DNA of 6,507 nucleotides from Sulfurospirillaceae bacterium (GTDB lineage Bacteria > Campylobacterota > Campylobacteria > Campylobacterales > Sulfurospirillaceae), in NCBI GenBank assembly GCA_028705785.1, contig JAQWCT010000156.1, positions 1-6,507 of the forward strand, given 5' to 3'. How positions within the stretch are numbered: position 1 is the first letter of the stretch; each line of letters starts with the position of its first letter. A program made the position numbers and the translations under genes. The notes under the pieces were generated by a model, which searched no databases, was not told the DNA's origin, and saw nothing but the letters and a program-made list of their open reading frames with translations. This document shows positions 1 to 6,133 of the stretch, one piece after another.

Positions 1-211
1 TGTTTTCCTAGTGGTTTGAAAGTCATTGTCTCTTTTCTTTTTGTATTTTTTAGCACTTTTTTGTTTTGAGTGACAGAATTTTACCCCAAACCAGTCAAAA
101 AGTCAAGAAAAAACACCTCAAAGTTTAGTCAGTTATACTAAAGGATTTTAAGTATTTAGGAAAAAAAAGAGGATAGCCAAAATATTAACCAAAGTATAAG
201 TTTTAAACCAC

Positions 212-217
212 TATAAT
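212..217 (+). promoter_or_regulatory. Predicted -10 box of the tRNA promoter
   Basis: A perfect TATAAT lies 20 bases upstream of the first base of the tRNA, so transcription would start roughly 13 bases before the tRNA 5' end, leaving a short leader to be removed by RNase P. No clear TTGACA -35 box is visible. The upstream DNA is A/T-rich, which fits the weak -35 requirement known for the vegetative sigma factor of Campylobacterota. The rest of 1-211 shows T-rich and A-rich tracts and no open reading frame that I can support. Confidence 0.6.
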
Positions 218-237
218 TTCCGCCTTACTAAAACCGT

Positions 238-314
238 GTCAAGGTAGCTCAGCTGGTTAGAGCGCTGGTCTCATAAGCCGGAGGTCGGGGGTTCGAGTCC
301 CCCTCTTGACACCA
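238..314 (+). tRNA. tRNA with CAT anticodon, probably elongator tRNA-Met
   Basis: A full cloverleaf can be folded. The acceptor stem is GTCAAGG (238-244) with TCTTGAC (304-310, one G-U pair), followed by discriminator A311 and an encoded CCA at 312-314. The D arm contains AGCTGGTTA. The anticodon stem is CTGGT/GCCGG with loop CTCATAA, placing anticodon CAT at 272-274. The T arm is GGGGG-TTCGAGT-CCCCC. It is not the initiator, because the first pair is G-C rather than a mismatch and the anticodon stem lacks three consecutive G-C pairs. A CAT anticodon can also mark the lysidine-modified tRNA-Ile2; sequence alone does not exclude this, but Met is the likelier call. tRNA 3' ends are common integration sites, which matters because an AT-rich operon begins shortly downstream. 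Confidence 0.93.
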
Positions 315-415
315 CTTACTCTTCACAGACCCTTATTTTAACGAACTTTCTAACAACTCAATCATAACTTTGAATTATTATCTTTGGAGTCGTCGGTCTT
401 GAAATTAGACTCACT

Positions 416-425
416 TTTGGCACGA
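416..425. repeat. Left copy of a 10-base inverted repeat bracketing the minus-strand operon
   Basis: TTTGGCACGA here reappears as its reverse complement TCGTGCCAAA at 4118-4127. The two copies enclose the whole AT-rich three-gene operon. Read on the other strand, the left copy is directly preceded by AGCCAAAT, and the right side also has AGCCAAAT (4088-4095) some 22 bases before its copy. The match is short and could be chance or a shared regulatory motif. There is no transposase to support a terminal-repeat reading. The surrounding stretch 315-500 otherwise shows no gene. Confidence 0.3.
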
Positions 426-500
426 TTTGGCTCAGAAAGTCTGCAAACTATTACAAGCCCTTTGTTTTTGAGTTACTCAAATTAGCGACTCATAGACAAG

Positions 501-3110
501 TCATAAATCAAAATCCCAATACTTTTTCCAAAATTGAACATCAAAAGAACCTAACTCTTTATAATAATTTACCAAATCATCAAAAAACTTCTTTTTGATT
601 TTTTGAATATCACTCGTATTGTTTATCTGGTTCCACAAAATATTTGAAAAAGCAATATTATTCAAATCTTTACAATGATACATAAATCTTTTTCTCTCAA
701 ATTTTTCAAATGGATTTGCCAAAATATTTTGTTTTACGCTTGAATTATCATTTATGAATTCTTGATTTTCAAATGGACTTGTATTTCTATCTATTTTCAG
801 ATTCTTATCCACTCTATATTGATAAAACTTTTTAAATTCTGTGACCAAATCATCTAAGTTTACTTCACCATTATGGTCGATAGTTTTAAAAAATGAGAAA
901 ATAAAAATCATTTTGTATGAAAGTGAATATGTTCCCTCTTCAATAAACTCAAAAAAATCTTTGTATATTGTTTCATCATTATGAACTTTTAAATTTTTAG
1001 CTTTTCTTATCGCTTCTATTTTTAAAGGTTCATAATAATTTAAAAATTGTTTTCCAATAGGAATTTGAACATCTGGAATTACTTCATTTTTCTTAACCCA
1101 AGCTCTCAATGTTCCAGTTGAAACATAAAGCTCTCTTGCTAATTGTTCATCGCTTAAATAATCAGCATATTTTTCTTCAAAAGTAAAAATATCAATATAT
1201 TCAAGTTTGCGCTCTTCTTCATAAAGTCCATCAAGTAAAATCTCTTCATGAGATAGTTTATTTGAATTTAACATATCTGCCCAAGGTTTGTAATTAGCTA
1301 TGCCTAAAAGTGCATGAATTGACCAAGGTGTGTTTTTAAAAGTTCCAGCTCCTCCATAATTATCAACAATATCAATTACATAAAGAGCTTCTTTATCTTC
1401 ATATTTTCTTGTTCCTCTTCCAATTTGTTGAGTATATAAAACTTTTGACATTGTCGGTCTTGCCATAACAATAATTGAAGTTCTAGGCGAATCCCAACCT
1501 TCATTAAGTAATGAACAAGTTGTTAGAAATTGAATTTTCCCGTTTTGATACTCTTCAATGTACTTTTGGGAATTGTTGTCATTTCCACTTACAGCTTCGC
1601 ATGAAATTTTATTTTCTCGCAAAAGTTTTGCTACTTTTTTTGCATGAATAACTGATACACAAAAAATCAATCCTGATTTAAAAGGCATCGAATTATTTGC
1701 AAAATATTTTTTTAAAACATCTACAATAAGTTGGTCTCTTGATGGTGCAATAACTGTTTTTTGTAAATCAGTTGAATAATAGTCTTTTCCATTAAATCTA
1801 ACTTCTGATAAATCAATATTACTTTTAACTCTAAAGGCTTTAATTGGAGCTAAAATATCTTGATTAATAGCTTCAACCAATGTTAAACTTGATTCATATT
1901 TGCCGAATATTGCAGCCAAACTTTTTTCATCTAGTCTTTTATCTGTTGCTGTTAAACCTAAAAGCATTTGAGGATTAAAATATTGGATAACTTTTTGTAA
2001 AGTTGGTGCAACTGCATGATGCGCTTCATCAACTGCAATATAATTAAAATCTAAGCTATTGAAATTTTGGTAATATCTACTCATCCAAGAATAAGTTTGA
2101 ATAAGTATCTGAGAGTTCTTTTCTTCTCCAATTAAAACATTTACATGTAGTTCATTTTCAAATCTATGATTTACTTTTTTAATGGTGTCTATTTTTAACT
2201 GTTTTGTGGGAACTAAAATCAAAATTTTTAAACTATTGTCTTTTTGATACTGTTCTAAAATATCAGCAATTAAAATCTCTGTTTTTCCTGTACCAGTTGG
2301 AAGAACAACTAAAAAGTTTTTTTCTCCATCATTTCTTTTTTGTTCAAGCTCTTTCAATGAATCAATTTGATGATTTAAAAGTGTTATTTGTCTTGTAACT
2401 GAAAGTTTTTGCAAGTCATGTAAATCTTCAAGATTACCTATAAATTTTTTCACTTCATCGTAAAAATTATCAGTTGTTTTCATACCCTCTAAAGACCAAC
2501 GAAAAACTTTAAATCCATAAGCCACCAAAGAGTTTTGTCTAAAAAGTTGAGAGTTATATTTTTTCTCTCCAGTTAAAATTGGATGATGAAATTTTTCTCC
2601 ATTTTTTTCAATTGCAATTGAATAACAATTATTTTTCAGATAATAATCTGTATATCTAGTTTGACCATTCATATCAATAAATGGAAATTCTCTTCGTATT
2701 TTTGATAAAGATTCTCTTCCATAACACTCAATGAATGCTTGCTCAAAATAAGCTTCAGGTAATGTTGGGTCAATCTCTTTTAACTCTCTATTAGTTCCAC
2801 TTTGTTTTATATTATCTTCATTAAAATCATTGTTCTGAATATGTGAGTAAATTGATTTAAACTCTTCAAAATCTTTTTCATCATCAATCAAGAATCTGTA
2901 AATGGAGTCATATTGTGACATTAAAGAATTTTGCTCTTTTGTGTATTCGTTGTATTTAAAAGGGTTGGTTTTATTACAAATTTGGTAGTCAATCATAATG
3001 GCATTGTTAGATGAGTCGGTTAATAAAAAGCCTCTTATTAATTCTTTTTTAAAAGTGAATTTATTTTCTAAAAAATCTATAACATTGGTTTTTATAGTTT
3101 CTAAATTCAT
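501..3110 (-). CDS. PDDEXK (DUF559-like) nuclease fused to SF2 DEAH-box helicase
   Basis: A predicted ATP-dependent nucleic-acid translocase or helicase (SSL2/RadD-like superfamily 2) with an N-terminal nuclease-like domain, 869 residues. Domains in order: about 1-110 unrecognised; about 115-210 a DUF559/Vsr-like fold with D155, the strand IAIEKNG (E168, N170, G171), H175, R191 and GFKVFRW (199-205). The helicase core has a Q-motif-like HQ at 247-248, Walker A PTGTGKT (271-277), DEAH (361-364), LTATD (386-390), motif V around 530-543, and QQIGRGTRK (561-569). Residues about 650-695 resemble a MerR-type helix-turn-helix (DEQLARELYVSTGTLRAW). About 725-830 is a further domain containing SYKM, SPF and NPFEKFERK. 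The ATPase residues look intact. In the nuclease, the third acidic position that DUF559 proteins usually show as ExDG is N170, so cleavage activity is uncertain. Its ATG is one base from the methyltransferase stop, with no clear ribosome-binding site, so translation is probably coupled. A defence or DNA-processing role is inferred. Confidence 0.88.
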   Translation of the reverse strand: MNLETIKTNVIDFLENKFTFKKELIRGFLLTDSSNNAIMIDYQICNKTNPFKYNEYTKEQNSLMSQYDSIYRFLIDDEKDFEEFKSIYSHIQNNDFNEDNIKQSGTNRELKEIDPTLPEAYFEQAFIECYGRESLSKIRREFPFIDMNGQTRYTDYYLKNNCYSIAIEKNGEKFHHPILTGEKKYNSQLFRQNSLVAYGFKVFRWSLEGMKTTDNFYDEVKKFIGNLEDLHDLQKLSVTRQITLLNHQIDSLKELEQKRNDGEKNFLVVLPTGTGKTEILIADILEQYQKDNSLKILILVPTKQLKIDTIKKVNHRFENELHVNVLIGEEKNSQILIQTYSWMSRYYQNFNSLDFNYIAVDEAHHAVAPTLQKVIQYFNPQMLLGLTATDKRLDEKSLAAIFGKYESSLTLVEAINQDILAPIKAFRVKSNIDLSEVRFNGKDYYSTDLQKTVIAPSRDQLIVDVLKKYFANNSMPFKSGLIFCVSVIHAKKVAKLLRENKISCEAVSGNDNNSQKYIEEYQNGKIQFLTTCSLLNEGWDSPRTSIIVMARPTMSKVLYTQQIGRGTRKYEDKEALYVIDIVDNYGGAGTFKNTPWSIHALLGIANYKPWADMLNSNKLSHEEILLDGLYEEERKLEYIDIFTFEEKYADYLSDEQLARELYVSTGTLRAWVKKNEVIPDVQIPIGKQFLNYYEPLKIEAIRKAKNLKVHNDETIYKDFFEFIEEGTYSLSYKMIFIFSFFKTIDHNGEVNLDDLVTEFKKFYQYRVDKNLKIDRNTSPFENQEFINDNSSVKQNILANPFEKFERKRFMYHCKDLNNIAFSNILWNQINNTSDIQKIKKKFFDDLVNYYKELGSFDVQFWKKYWDFDL

Positions 3111-3111
3111 A

Positions 3112-3720
3112 TTATTTTTGAGCTACTAGCGTAAGCCACTCAATACCATCTCTATTGAGTCCATCTTTGTTGGTTTTTTTGTCCAGTATTTTAAATCCTA
3201 TGTTTTCACAAAGTTTAATCCATTCATCAAAATTTAAAACTAAAAAAAACCTTCCTTTTTCATCAAAACCATTTTGATTAATATCATCTCTAAATAACGA
3301 TACCGACATTAAAAATTTCCCATTTTGATTTAACAAATCATAAATTCTTGAAATTGTTTTTTCAAGGTCATTTTTTGATAAGTGCATCAGTGTTGCAATT
3401 GAATAAATTCCATCAAAACTTATACTAAAATATAAATCATTTGGTAAGGTTTTATGTAGCAGTTTTTCTGATAATTCAGGATGGATTTTTTTTGCTTCTT
3501 CAATCATGTTTTGTGAGCCATCAATTGCAATAACATCATAATTGTTTCTAATCATAAATGAAGCATCACGACCCGAACCACAACCAATTTCAAGAAGTTT
3601 TGATTTATTTGTAAAAGTTTGTAGTAAAAGGATTTGAACTTCGCTTACATCTGCTGATTCATAGCGATTGATAAGAAGATTTGCATTTTTTTCATAATAA
3701 TTTATTGTACTAGTACGCAT
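3112..3720 (-). CDS. Class I SAM-dependent methyltransferase, small-molecule/protein type
   Basis: A predicted S-adenosylmethionine-dependent methyltransferase of 202 residues with a Rossmann-like fold; the substrate is unknown. Motif I is LLEIGCGSGRD (42-52), the acidic ribose-binding strand ends in IAIDGS (64-69), and the motif IV region reads FDGIYSIATLMHL (102-114). The family-typical start pattern, YY followed by NA and later RY, is at residues 8-20. There is no DPPY/NPPY-type motif, so it is not an obvious DNA adenine or N4-cytosine methylase, and no PC motif of C5-cytosine methylases is seen. The start at 3720 is chosen over a longer in-frame ATG at 3786 because the extra 22 residues are merely an out-of-frame reading of the upstream 66-residue gene. 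The chosen start overlaps that gene's end by 11 bases. An AAGGTG lies about 15 bases upstream, too far to be ideal, so coupling is likely. The helicase gene follows after one base. Confidence 0.85.
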   Translation of the reverse strand: MRTSTINYYEKNANLLINRYESADVSEVQILLLQTFTNKSKLLEIGCGSGRDASFMIRNNYDVIAIDGSQNMIEEAKKIHPELSEKLLHKTLPNDLYFSISFDGIYSIATLMHLSKNDLEKTISRIYDLLNQNGKFLMSVSLFRDDINQNGFDEKGRFFLVLNFDEWIKLCENIGFKILDKKTNKDGLNRDGIEWLTLVAQK

Positions 3721-3910
3721 GATTAGAACGGAATTCACCTTTATAAAAATCAACAACTTTTTTCTCAATATCATTGACAATAGCATATCTATTAGAGATG
3801 TTTTTTCTGTAGGCGTCTATCTCATATATGCGTTCAAATAAGCCTATATTGAAATTTTCATCTGCAAAGTATTGTTCTATGGTTGTTTGTATTTTTTCAT
3901 CTATTTTCAT
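3710..3910 (-). CDS. Hypothetical small protein, first gene of the methyltransferase-helicase operon
   Basis: I do not recognise this 66-residue protein. It is soluble-looking, highly charged and rich in Asp/Glu, Lys, Asn, Ile and Tyr. It has no cysteine, membrane segment or signal peptide, and looks mainly helical. It is AT-rich like the two genes behind it, overlaps the methyltransferase start by 11 bases, and has an in-frame TAA seven codons upstream of its ATG. No good Shine-Dalgarno sequence precedes the ATG (the bases just before it are CACCCC). A six-codon leader frame (ATG at 3927) would end in a TGA overlapping this start as ATGA, so re-initiation is one possibility. It could be a genuine small partner protein (regulator, antitoxin-like) or the tail of a gene whose front was lost. 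The tight overlap with the next gene favours real translation. Confidence 0.55.
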   Translation of the reverse strand: MKIDEKIQTTIEQYFADENFNIGLFERIYEIDAYRKNISNRYAIVNDIEKKVVDFYKGEFRSNHAY

Positions 3911-4063
3911 GGGGTGAATATTAACATTTTAAAGTTTAAACCATCAAGAAGGATTGTGAAGTCAAGAGAAGTGCAAATCTAGCCATATGAAATTTTATTC
4001 AAAGCCCAGAATACGACTATTTATTTAAGAATGTATGCTTAAATTTTCCGCTTGCATGATAAA

Positions 4064-4125
4064 TGGCACGCAAAATAGTTACATTAAAGCCAAATATGGC
4101 TCGTATTTGTTATGTATTCGTGCCA
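4064..4125. repeat. Nested inverted repeats in the promoter region of the Fic gene
   Basis: TGGCACG at 4064-4070 is matched by CGTGCCA at 4119-4125, giving 7-base arms 48 bases apart. Between them AGCCA-AATA-TGGCT (4088-4101) forms a perfect 5-base stem with a 4-base loop. The right outer arm lies just upstream of the predicted -10 box, where a -35 element would be. This arrangement suits an operator or a structured regulatory site. It sits in the 256-base spacer (3911-4166) between the divergent operon and the Fic gene, which holds no open reading frame I can support. Confidence 0.4.
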
Positions 4126-4132
4126 AATTTGA

Positions 4133-4138
4133 TATAAT
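4133..4138 (+). promoter_or_regulatory. Predicted -10 box for the Fic gene
   Basis: A perfect TATAAT lies 28 bases before the Fic start codon, predicting transcription from about 4145 and a leader of about 22 bases that contains the ribosome-binding site. No strong -35 box is present; TTGTTA at 4108-4113 is a poor match with a 19-base spacer. The right arm of the inverted repeat (4119-4125) falls between these elements, so a protein bound there would be expected to affect initiation. Confidence 0.55.
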
Positions 4139-4157
4139 GGTTTTAAAATAACCCATT

Positions 4158-4161
4158 GGAG
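4158..4161 (+). promoter_or_regulatory. Ribosome-binding site that fixes the Fic start
   Basis: GGAG ends five bases before the ATG at 4167. An in-frame GTG at 4161 would use the last base of this site as its own first base, so it cannot be served by it. The ATG two codons later is therefore the likely start. Confidence 0.7.
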
Positions 4162-4166
4162 TGGTA

Positions 4167-5312
4167 ATGGAACAAACACATCGTTGGATTTGGCAGAAAA
4201 AACACTATCCTCATTTCATTTATGATACTCACACTATAGAGCCACTCATTCAGCGCATTAGTATGGAACAAGGTTATCTTATTGCATTTACTCGATTTTT
4301 GAACGATGAAACGCTTCGCATGAGGCAGTGGGAATCTTTATCGAGTGAAGTTTTAAACAGTTCTGCCATCGAAGGGGAAATCCTCAATCGTGAGAGTGTT
4401 AGAGCTTCTGTTGGGAGGAAGTTAGGAATAGCTAATATTGAACAAAGTGGGGTTGTGGATACACACACTGATGGCATCATCGATATTCTGATAGATGCAA
4501 ATACCCATTATGAAAAAGACTTAACTTTGGAGCGTCTATTTGGATGGCATAATGCATTTTTCCCAAGAGGATACAGTGGCTTTGAAAAGATTATTGTGGC
4601 AGATTTTAGAGGCTCTGAGAAAATGGAAGTAGTATCTTGTGCCATTGGTAGAGAAAAAGTACATTATGAAGAACCTCAAAGCGATAGACTTAAAGATGAA
4701 ATGAACGAATTTTTGAGATGGTTTAATAAACAAGATGCCACTCTTATCAAAGCGGCCATTGCGCATCTATGGTTTGTTGTTATTCATCCCCTTGATGATG
4801 GCAATGGAAGAATAGCAAGGGCTATTACAGATTTGGTTTTATCGAAGATAGAATGTTCCAATTTCTCAAAACTCTATTCTATGTCAACATCAATCCTCAA
4901 AGATAGAAAAGGATACTATGAAGTTCTTGATACTACTACAGGGTTGAAAACCATCAAAGAAACAGATGAAGGTATTGATATTACCGTATGGATTGAGTGG
5001 TTTTTAAAAACGCTTCTTCATGCGTTAGAAGATGCAAAAAAGAGCTTAGGGTACATCATCGAGAAGACAAAATTTTGGGATAACCATCGCCATATTGAAC
5101 TGAATGCTAGAGAAATTAAAATGCTCAATAAAGTTCTTGATACAGGAATGGAAAATTTTGAAGGTGGCATTACAAAACGAAAATACATTGCTATTACCAA
5201 CTCAAGTCCAAGAACAGCGGTAAGAGACTTAAAAGAGTTGGTTGATCTTGGGTGCATTCGCGTAGATCCCCAAACAAAGGGAAAAAATACGCGGTATGAA
5301 ATTATTATTTAA
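4167..5312 (+). CDS. Fic-family protein, class II, predicted protein AMP transferase
   Basis: A 381-residue Fic protein, predicted to transfer AMP from ATP to a hydroxyl side chain of a cytoplasmic target protein (AMPylation); the target is unknown. The N-terminus (WIWQ at 7-10 and following residues) resembles the DUF4172 domain that often precedes Fic. SSAIEGE (65-71) matches the (S/T)xxxE(G/N) inhibitory helix, with E69 predicted to block the ATP gamma-phosphate site, which makes this an N-terminally auto-inhibited class II enzyme. The substrate-binding flap lies around 149-170. The catalytic motif HPLDDGNGRIAR (207-218) is complete: H207, the acidic D211, N213, R215 and R218. About 310-381 looks like a winged helix (NSSPRTAVRDLKELVDLG at 345-362), as in other Fic proteins of this length. 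No separate antitoxin gene is adjacent, consistent with in-cis inhibition. Composition is less AT-rich than the operon to the left. creA follows after 26 bases with no terminator seen. Confidence 0.93.
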   Translation: MEQTHRWIWQKKHYPHFIYDTHTIEPLIQRISMEQGYLIAFTRFLNDETLRMRQWESLSSEVLNSSAIEGEILNRESVRASVGRKLGIANIEQSGVVDTHTDGIIDILIDANTHYEKDLTLERLFGWHNAFFPRGYSGFEKIIVADFRGSEKMEVVSCAIGREKVHYEEPQSDRLKDEMNEFLRWFNKQDATLIKAAIAHLWFVVIHPLDDGNGRIARAITDLVLSKIECSNFSKLYSMSTSILKDRKGYYEVLDTTTGLKTIKETDEGIDITVWIEWFLKTLLHALEDAKKSLGYIIEKTKFWDNHRHIELNAREIKMLNKVLDTGMENFEGGITKRKYIAITNSSPRTAVRDLKELVDLGCIRVDPQTKGKNTRYEIII

Positions 5313-5325
5313 CAAATGATCAAAA

Positions 5326-5332
5326 TAAGGAG
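5326..5332 (+). promoter_or_regulatory. Strong ribosome-binding site of creA
   Basis: TAAGGAG lies six bases before the creA ATG, close to the ideal anti-16S match. It confirms the start at 5339 and suggests creA is translated independently of the Fic gene even if co-transcribed with it. Confidence 0.8.
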
Positions 5333-5338
5333 AAAAAA

Positions 5339-5806
5339 ATGTATCGTTTAATGGTTGCTTTAATGTGTTTTATTTCATCAGTCTTTGCGGAAGAAATCGG
5401 ATCTGTCAATACCGCTTTTGTATTTTTAGGAGCCAATCATAAAATTGTAATTGAAGCATTTGACGATCCTAAAGTATCAGGAGTGTCTTGCCATTTATCT
5501 CGTGCAAAGACTGGCGGCGTAAAAGGTTCTTTTGGTATCGCTGAAGATACATCTGACGCGTCTATTGCTTGTAGGCAAACAGGGATGATTCATTTACCTC
5601 AAGATATTCAATCCAAAAAAAATGACGGTGAACGAGTCTTTAAAGAATCAACCTCTTTATTGTTTAAACATATTCAAGTTGTCCGCTTTTATGATGCAAA
5701 ACGAAATACGCTTATTTATTTAAGTTATTCAGATAAACTTATTGACGGTTCACCAAAAAATTCAATTTCAACAGTGCAGATTACGAATACACTCTTTGAA
5801 AAGTAA
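5339..5806 (+). CDS. creA: CreA-family exported protein
   Basis: A 155-residue protein that closely resembles E. coli CreA along its whole length as I recall it. Shared stretches are EEIGSV (18-23), HKIVIEAFDDP (34-44), SRAKTGG (54-60), AEDTSDASIAC (68-78), VVRFYDAKRNTL (114-125) and YSDKLIDGSPKN (130-141). The first 17 residues form a short signal peptide (M-Y-R then a hydrophobic core, cleavage predicted after VFA), so the mature protein should be periplasmic. Two cysteines, C51 and C78, remain after cleavage and may form a disulfide. The molecular function of CreA is not established; in E. coli its gene sits beside the creBCD regulatory genes, which are absent here. The last residues diverge but length is normal for the family, so it appears intact. 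It may share a transcript with the Fic gene, yet it reads as a resident housekeeping-type gene. Confidence 0.93.
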   Translation: MYRLMVALMCFISSVFAEEIGSVNTAFVFLGANHKIVIEAFDDPKVSGVSCHLSRAKTGGVKGSFGIAEDTSDASIACRQTGMIHLPQDIQSKKNDGERVFKESTSLLFKHIQVVRFYDAKRNTLIYLSYSDKLIDGSPKNSISTVQITNTLFEK

Positions 5807-5880
5807 GATACATGTGAAAAACGATTTCTTAGCTATCAAATGCCAAAGAAATAATAGGTATTTAGGTTTTATTTACAAAT

Positions 5881-6041
5881 GGTTCTCTTTGGCTGCGTTA
5901 ATCTCAAATATGCGATGTGTTTGGCAAAATAAAGTCTACTATTAGTGAGCATATTAAGGCTATTTTTGAAGAGGAAGAGTTGGATAAAATTCAGTTGTTC
6001 GGACTTACCGAACAATTGCAAGTAACGGTAACTATCCCTAA
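5881..6041 (+). pseudogene. Remnant of a RhuM-family (virulence RhuM) gene, N-terminal HTH region
   Basis: The frame starting at 5881 reads through WL, an in-frame TAA (5899-5901, where the family usually has Gln), then SQICDVFGKIKSTISEHI and KAIFEEEELDK. This matches the conserved helix-turn-helix start of RhuM-family proteins (WLtQ.Qia.lFg...sTISeHIkniFeegELDe). At 5986-5990 the frame must shift by one base to continue as NSVVRTYRTIASNGNY (5988-6035), matching the family's ENSVVR.frT.AsdGknY. A TAA at 6039 then ends that frame. A nonsense codon and a frameshift in an A-run, with roughly the last three quarters of the gene missing, mark it as dead. RhuM proteins are of uncertain function and common on islands near restriction systems. 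The rest of 5807-6133 shows no gene; decayed sequence may extend to about 6090 (a possible YLD at 6042-6050 followed by SGY), but that is weak. Confidence 0.65.
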
Positions 6042-6133
6042 TATTTAGACCCGTTTTATACTGATAAAATCTGGTTATGATTATTCCTTTTGAGAAATTT
6101 AATAGGATTTAAATGACCTAATGCCTCATGGGG

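Noticed and set aside
416..432. Sigma-54 promoter (TTGGCACG resembles a -24 element); the same half-site occurs at 4064 and, on the minus strand, at 4119
   Set aside because: None of the three has a GC dinucleotide at the required distance for the -12 element; the copy at 416 is one base off and the others lack it.
467..481. Palindrome TTTGAGT-T-ACTCAAA as terminator of the helicase gene
   Set aside because: It would form only a short AT-rich stem with a 3-base loop and has no following T-run on the minus strand.
2204..2398. Plus-strand open frame inside the helicase gene
   Set aside because: It is antisense to the Walker A region of a clearly real gene and has low-complexity Phe/Leu/Gln composition typical of shadow frames.
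3721..3786. Longer start for the methyltransferase at 3786
   Set aside because: The added 22 residues lie wholly inside the 66-residue upstream gene in another frame, and the family-like sequence begins at the ATG at 3720.
4161..4166. GTG start for the Fic protein two codons upstream
   Set aside because: The GTG overlaps the GGAG ribosome-binding site; the ATG at 4167 has correct spacing.
4274..5257. Minus-strand open frames within the Fic gene
   Set aside because: All lie opposite a complete, motif-bearing Fic gene and show no recognisable features.
5742..5945. 67-codon plus-strand open frame overlapping the end of creA
   Set aside because: It starts inside creA in another frame, has no ribosome-binding site or family resemblance, and runs through the front of the RhuM remnant in the wrong frame.
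6054..6069. TTTTAT-ACTG-ATAAAA hairpin as a terminator between creA and the phosphoketolase gene
   Set aside because: The stem is six A-T pairs with no G-C pairs and no T-run follows on either strand, so it is unlikely to terminate transcription.
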